Below are positions 6,263 to 9,258 of a DNA stretch of 9,258 nt, in pieces. Positions within the stretch are counted from its first letter, which is position 1; each line of letters opens with the position of its first letter. The DNA comes from Chitinophaga pinensis (GTDB lineage: Bacteria; Bacteroidota; Bacteroidia; Chitinophagales; Chitinophagaceae). The notes beneath the pieces were generated by a model. The model made no database searches, was not told the DNA's origin, and saw only the letters and a program-made list of their open reading frames with translations. The DNA lies in NCBI GenBank assembly GCA_943331145.2, contig CALQKL020000070.1:1-9258 (forward strand), read 5' to 3'. The position numbers and the translations under genes were made by a program.

Positions 6263-7126
6263 TTAGATAAAGATTTCTGTTGCCATTTGAACCGCATCTG
6301 CTAGTTTATAAGAATCGAGATTTAGAGAAATCCCCTTTTCGTTAAAAAAATCAATCATCAAATTGGTATTCATATTCCCAACAAGATTATCTCCTGCCAT
6401 AGGGCAACCGCCAATTCCATTGATGGCGCCATCAAATCTTAAGCACCCTGCATTAAATGCTGCTTCTGTTTTTTGTTGCCAATTAATGGGCGTTGAATGC
6501 AAATGCACTCCAACTTCCACCTTCGGCATGGATTGTATTAAAAATTTTGTTGTGCGTTCAATTTGCTCAGGCGTCGCTAATCCAACGGTATCTGCTAAAG
6601 AAATGATACCGACTCCAATATTTGCTAACTTGCTTGCCCATTCAAAAACCATCTCTTCGTGATAAGGATCTCCGTATGGATTCCCAAAGCCCATCGAAAT
6701 GTAAATGACCAATTTTTTATGATTACGAACACACAAATCTTGAATATCGAGTACTTGGTTAAATGACTGCTCAATAGAAGCATTGGTATTTCGTTGTTGA
6801 AAAGTTTCGGAAATTGAAAATGGGAAGCCAAGAAAATCGATTTGATTAAAAGTCACTGCATCTTCTGCGCCTCTTTTATTGGCAATAATTGCGAGCAGTT
6901 TAGAAGTTGTATTTGACAGGTCGAGATTTTCCAAAACTTCTTTTGTGTCTGCCATTTGTGGAATTGCTTTTGGCGATACAAAACTTCCAAAATCAATGGT
7001 GTGAAACCCTACATTCAACAATGTGTTTAAATATCTTATTTTATCGGCAGTTGGAATAAATTCATGCCAACCTTGCATCGCATCTCGCGGACATTCTACC
7101 AGTTTTATGGATTGTTGATTTTGCAT
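6263..7126 (-). CDS. hydroxymethylglutaryl-CoA lyase family protein (DRE-TIM aldolase), divergent
   Basis: HMG-CoA lyase cleaves 3-hydroxy-3-methylglutaryl-CoA to acetoacetate and acetyl-CoA in leucine breakdown. This 287-residue homologue keeps the fold markers VECPRDAMQ (10-18), GSFVSPKAIPQMAD (47-60), ISLADTVGLATP (175-186), VHLH (207-210) and GIGGCP (237-242). Probable catalytic residues are Arg14, Asp15, Asp179, metal ligands His208 and His210, Cys241 and Asn251. It departs from the classical enzymes: the VEVGPRD motif is one residue shorter, the Glu of the IE-xx-SFVSP block is Asp45, the residue after HxH is Ser211 rather than Asp, the Cys-to-Asn spacing is one longer, and the Glu after GN-xxx is Asn255. 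Lyase chemistry is likely, but the exact acyl-CoA substrate is less certain. It sits 26 bp after rlmB and 38 bp before the GSCFA gene. No leucine-degradation gene is visible alongside. Confidence 0.85.
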   Translation of the reverse strand: MQNQQSIKLVECPRDAMQGWHEFIPTADKIRYLNTLLNVGFHTIDFGSFVSPKAIPQMADTKEVLENLDLSNTTSKLLAIIANKRGAEDAVTFNQIDFLGFPFSISETFQQRNTNASIEQSFNQVLDIQDLCVRNHKKLVIYISMGFGNPYGDPYHEEMVFEWASKLANIGVGIISLADTVGLATPEQIERTTKFLIQSMPKVEVGVHLHSTPINWQQKTEAAFNAGCLRFDGAINGIGGCPMAGDNLVGNMNTNLMIDFFNEKGISLNLDSYKLADAVQMATEIFI

Positions 7127-7152
7127 TTTTAAATTTTTAGCAAAATAAATAC

Positions 7153-7926
7153 TTAAGCAATTGGAAACCTTTGACGAGAAACTTCATAAAGAATAATACC
7201 CGTTGCTACAGATACATTTAATGACTCAAAATCACCTGGCATCGGAATTTTAAATTTGTCATCGCAAATTTTCATTAATGCTGGATAAACCCCATGTTCT
7301 TCGCCACCCATTACAATAGCGCAAGGCTCCGAAAAATCAATATTCTGACAAGCCGTTTCTGCGGTCATTTCACTGGCAAAAACTTTAATACCATTTAAAT
7401 GAAGTTCATCAACTGCTTTCATCAAACTCCCTACCCTACAAACTGCAATTTTTTCTAAAGCGCCAGCAGAAGTTAATATGGCATCTTCATTTAAAGCACC
7501 AACTCCTTTATCCGGAATAATAATAGCATGAACGCCAAAACTGAAAGCACTTCTAGCTATGGCTCCAATGTTTCTAATATCTGTTACGCCATCCAAAATA
7601 ATAAATAAAGGTGTCTCCCCATTTTCCACAACAAATGAAATAATCTGTTGTAAATCTTGATATTGAATTTTTGCAATTTGTGCAATACAACCTTCGTGGT
7701 TACTGATATTGAACCCATTTAGCTTCTCAACAGGAACTTTATTAATTGGAACCAATTCTTGGGCTGCAAGGGTTTTAATTTCATCAATTACTTCACCATG
7801 CACATTGGATTGAAGATATATTCTTTCCAATTGCTTGCGTTCCTTTAAAGCATTAATTACGGCTTCTCTTCCAATAATCAATGTATTTTTTTTGGGACGA
7901 TGGTGTTGATGTCTAAAATTTTTCAC
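7153..7926 (-). CDS. rlmB: 23S rRNA (guanosine-2'-O)-methyltransferase RlmB / TrmH-family SpoU methyltransferase
   Basis: This SPOUT enzyme transfers a methyl group from S-adenosylmethionine to a ribose 2'-OH; RlmB acts on G2251 of 23S rRNA in E. coli. The 257-residue protein has an N-terminal substrate-binding domain (about 15-90; LIIGREAVINAL, NHEGCIAQ) and a C-terminal knotted domain. Motif 1 is LDGVTDIRNIGAIARSA (111-127) with Asn119 and Arg125, motif 2 is IVMGGEEHGV (204-213) with Glu210, and motif 3 is IPMPGDFESLNVSVATGI (227-244) with Ser235 and Asn237. Motif 2 has GGEE where many homologues read GSEG. The start codon is GTG at 7926: an in-frame TGA lies two codons upstream and no ATG is available near the N-terminus. 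It probably leads the operon with the HMG-CoA-lyase-like and GSCFA genes, insulated from metK by a terminator. The exact RNA target could differ from G2251. Confidence 0.9.
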   Translation of the reverse strand: MKNFRHQHHRPKKNTLIIGREAVINALKERKQLERIYLQSNVHGEVIDEIKTLAAQELVPINKVPVEKLNGFNISNHEGCIAQIAKIQYQDLQQIISFVVENGETPLFIILDGVTDIRNIGAIARSAFSFGVHAIIIPDKGVGALNEDAILTSAGALEKIAVCRVGSLMKAVDELHLNGIKVFASEMTAETACQNIDFSEPCAIVMGGEEHGVYPALMKICDDKFKIPMPGDFESLNVSVATGIILYEVSRQRFPIA

Positions 7927-7930
7927 TATT

Positions 7931-7938
7931 CAAATTTA
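7931..7938 (-). promoter_or_regulatory. candidate -7 promoter box (TAnnTTTG) of rlmB
   Basis: On the minus strand TAAATTTG (7938 down to 7931) matches the Bacteroidota -7 consensus and ends four bases before the GTG start at 7926. Use of this box would give a leaderless or nearly leaderless mRNA. The closest upstream TTTG (7955-7952) is only 13 bases away, shorter than the usual spacing, and lies in the T-tract of the metK terminator. Support is therefore limited to the -7 match and its position just downstream of a terminator. Confidence 0.35.
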
Positions 7939-7952
7939 TACGATAAATAAAC

Positions 7953-7982
7953 AAAAAACCATAAGCCGAAACTTATGGTTTT
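7953..7982 (-). terminator. intrinsic terminator of metK
   Basis: The arms 7955-7965 (AAAACCATAAG) and 7972-7982 (CTTATGGTTTT) are perfect 11-bp complements around a 6-base loop. Read leftward, the hairpin starts 26 bases after the metK stop codon and runs into a T-rich stretch (TTTTTTGTTTATTTAT). Position, symmetry and the T-run fit a factor-independent terminator for metK. The outer A/T pairs also leave a possible weaker terminator in the other direction. Confidence 0.8.
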
Positions 7983-8008
7983 AATTTTATAAAGGGGAAA
8001 TAAAATAA

Positions 8009-9258
8009 TTATTTCAAACCAAAAACCTTTTTTACTTCTTTTACGGCATCCAATTTTTCCCAAGTAAATAACTCTACTTTTTTAGTAACTTTTTTACCTT
8101 CAGGAGAAGTGAATGTTTTTTCAACGATTTCATTTTTACGTCCCATGTGACCATAAGCAGCAGTTTCGCTGTACATTGGATTTCTTAATTTCAATCTTTG
8201 TTCGATAAAATATGGACGCATATCGAAGCAACTCATCTTCATGATTTTTTCAGCTATTTGTCCGTCTGTTAATTTCACTTTAGAAGTACCATAAGTTACT
8301 ACGTTGATGCTTGTTGGTTGTGCTACACCAATTGCATAAGAAACCTGAACTAAAACTTCATCACATAATCCAGCAGCTACTAAATTTTTAGCGATATGAC
8401 GGGTAGCATAAGCTGCAGAACGATCTACTTTACTAGGATCTTTTCCGCTAAATGCACCTCCACCATGTGCTCCTTTTCCACCATAAGTATCTACAATAAT
8501 TTTACGACCTGTTAAACCAGTATCGCCATGTGGACCACCAATTACAAACTTCCCTGTTGGGTTGATGTGGTATTTGATTTTATTGTTAAATAGATGCGCG
8601 TACTTTGGATACTTCGCTTTAACTCTTGGAATTAAAATGCTGATGATGTCTTTTTTAATTTTATCCAACATTTTGTCATCTTTTCCAAAATCATCATGCT
8701 GGGTAGATACAACAATAGCATCAATACGAACTGGTTTGTTGTTGTCGTCGTATTCTAAAGTAACCTGACTTTTTGCATCTGGGCGAAGATATTTGATTGC
8801 TTTATTTTCTCTTCTTAAAGCTGCAAGTTCTTCCAATAATTTATGAGCGATGTTTAACGCTAACGGCATGTAATCATCTGTTTCATTACTTGCGTAACCA
8901 AACATCATACCTTGATCACCTGCACCTTGTTCTTCTTTTTTCTTTCTGTCAACACCTTGATTGATATCACTAGATTGTTCGTGGATTGCAGATAGGATAC
9001 CACAAGAGTTTGCTTCAAACATATACTCACTTTTGGTATAGCCGATTTTACGAATAACGCCGCGAGCAATTTCTTGAACATCTAAATAAGCTTTAGATTT
9101 AACTTCTCCTGCAAGAACAACTTGTCCTGTTGTAACTAACGTTTCACAAGCAACTTTACTTGAAGGATCAAAAGCTAAAAAATTATCAATAAGTGCATCA
9201 CTAATTTGATCTGCTACTTTATCTGGGTGACCTTCACTTACAGACTCTGATGTAAATA
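8009..9258 (-). CDS. metK: S-adenosylmethionine synthetase MetK (partial, first few codons outside window)
   Basis: MetK condenses ATP and methionine into S-adenosylmethionine with release of phosphate and pyrophosphate, as a cytoplasmic tetramer using Mg2+ and K+. The frame is open to the right edge: 78 codons upstream of the Met at 9022 read FTSESVSEGHPDKVADQ and onward, so that internal Met is not the start. Visible are 415 codons, missing only about four or five residues compared with relatives. Key blocks are the catalytic GHPDK (around 9218-9232), GAGDQG of the ATP site (8909-8926), GGPHGDTGLTGRK, and the glycine-rich GGGAFSGKD loop (8438-8464) followed by PSKVDRSAAY. The KKKEEQ segment before GAGDQG and the YLRPDAKSQVTLEY block are typical of the bacterial enzyme. 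The promoter, and any SAM-responsive leader, lie outside the window. The gene ends in a strong terminator, so it is probably not co-transcribed with rlmB. Confidence 0.97.
   Translation of the reverse strand, partial: FTSESVSEGHPDKVADQISDALIDNFLAFDPSSKVACETLVTTGQVVLAGEVKSKAYLDVQEIARGVIRKIGYTKSEYMFEANSCGILSAIHEQSSDINQGVDRKKKEEQGAGDQGMMFGYASNETDDYMPLALNIAHKLLEELAALRRENKAIKYLRPDAKSQVTLEYDDNNKPVRIDAIVVSTQHDDFGKDDKMLDKIKKDIISILIPRVKAKYPKYAHLFNNKIKYHINPTGKFVIGGPHGDTGLTGRKIIVDTYGGKGAHGGGAFSGKDPSKVDRSAAYATRHIAKNLVAAGLCDEVLVQVSYAIGVAQPTSINVVTYGTSKVKLTDGQIAEKIMKMSCFDMRPYFIEQRLKLRNPMYSETAAYGHMGRKNEIVEKTFTSPEGKKVTKKVELFTWEKLDAVKEVKKVFGLK

Noticed and set aside
8009..9022. metK starting at the ATG at 9022
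   Set aside because: The same frame continues 78 codons upstream with the conserved FTSESVSEGHPDK start of MetK, so 9022 is an internal methionine.
9023..9258. SAM riboswitch ahead of metK
   Set aside because: This stretch is MetK coding sequence, not leader. Any riboswitch would be beyond the right edge and cannot be judged.

Overview
The window looks like an ordinary chromosomal segment from an AT-rich member of the Bacteroidota, most likely Chitinophagales/Chitinophagaceae. The reasons are the families present (a DUF5686/carboxypeptidase-regulatory-domain protein, a GSCFA protein, Bacteroidota-style MetK and RlmB), the A/T-rich leaders without recognisable Shine-Dalgarno sequences, and two matches to the Bacteroidota -7 promoter consensus TAnnTTTG. 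I see no phage, transposon, tRNA, rRNA or CRISPR.

Layout, left to right. Positions 1-779 (minus) hold the N-terminal third or so of a secreted DUF5686-type protein cut by the window edge. It overlaps by 8 bp a small four-helix membrane protein gene (772-1125, minus). Next come an AT-rich imperfect inverted repeat (1138-1215) and a large penicillin-acylase-family (S45, Ntn-hydrolase) gene (1231-3669, minus). Divergent from it, and the only rightward gene, is miaE (3777-4391, plus). MiaE is a di-iron tRNA hydroxylase. It converges, with only 9 bp between stop codons, on a secreted protein made of six 23-residue repeats (4401-5090, minus). Upstream of that lies a leftward series: GSCFA protein (5235-6224), a divergent HMG-CoA-lyase-like enzyme (6263-7126) and the rRNA methyltransferase rlmB (7153-7926). 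These three are spaced 26-38 bp apart and look like an operon. A clear hairpin terminator (about 7953-7982) separates rlmB from metK (8009 to the right edge, 5' end missing by a few codons).

The genes do not form one obvious pathway. metK makes S-adenosylmethionine and RlmB uses it, and RlmB and MiaE both modify RNA, but this may be coincidence. The acylase, the repeat protein and the DUF5686 protein all carry N-terminal export signals or anchors. No gap between genes exceeds about 145 bp. I found no convincing new multi-gene system. The items most worth a second look are the 23-residue repeat protein, the HMG-CoA-lyase homologue with several altered active-site positions, the overlapping small-membrane-protein/DUF5686 pair, and promoter-like boxes lying directly against the miaE and rlmB start codons.
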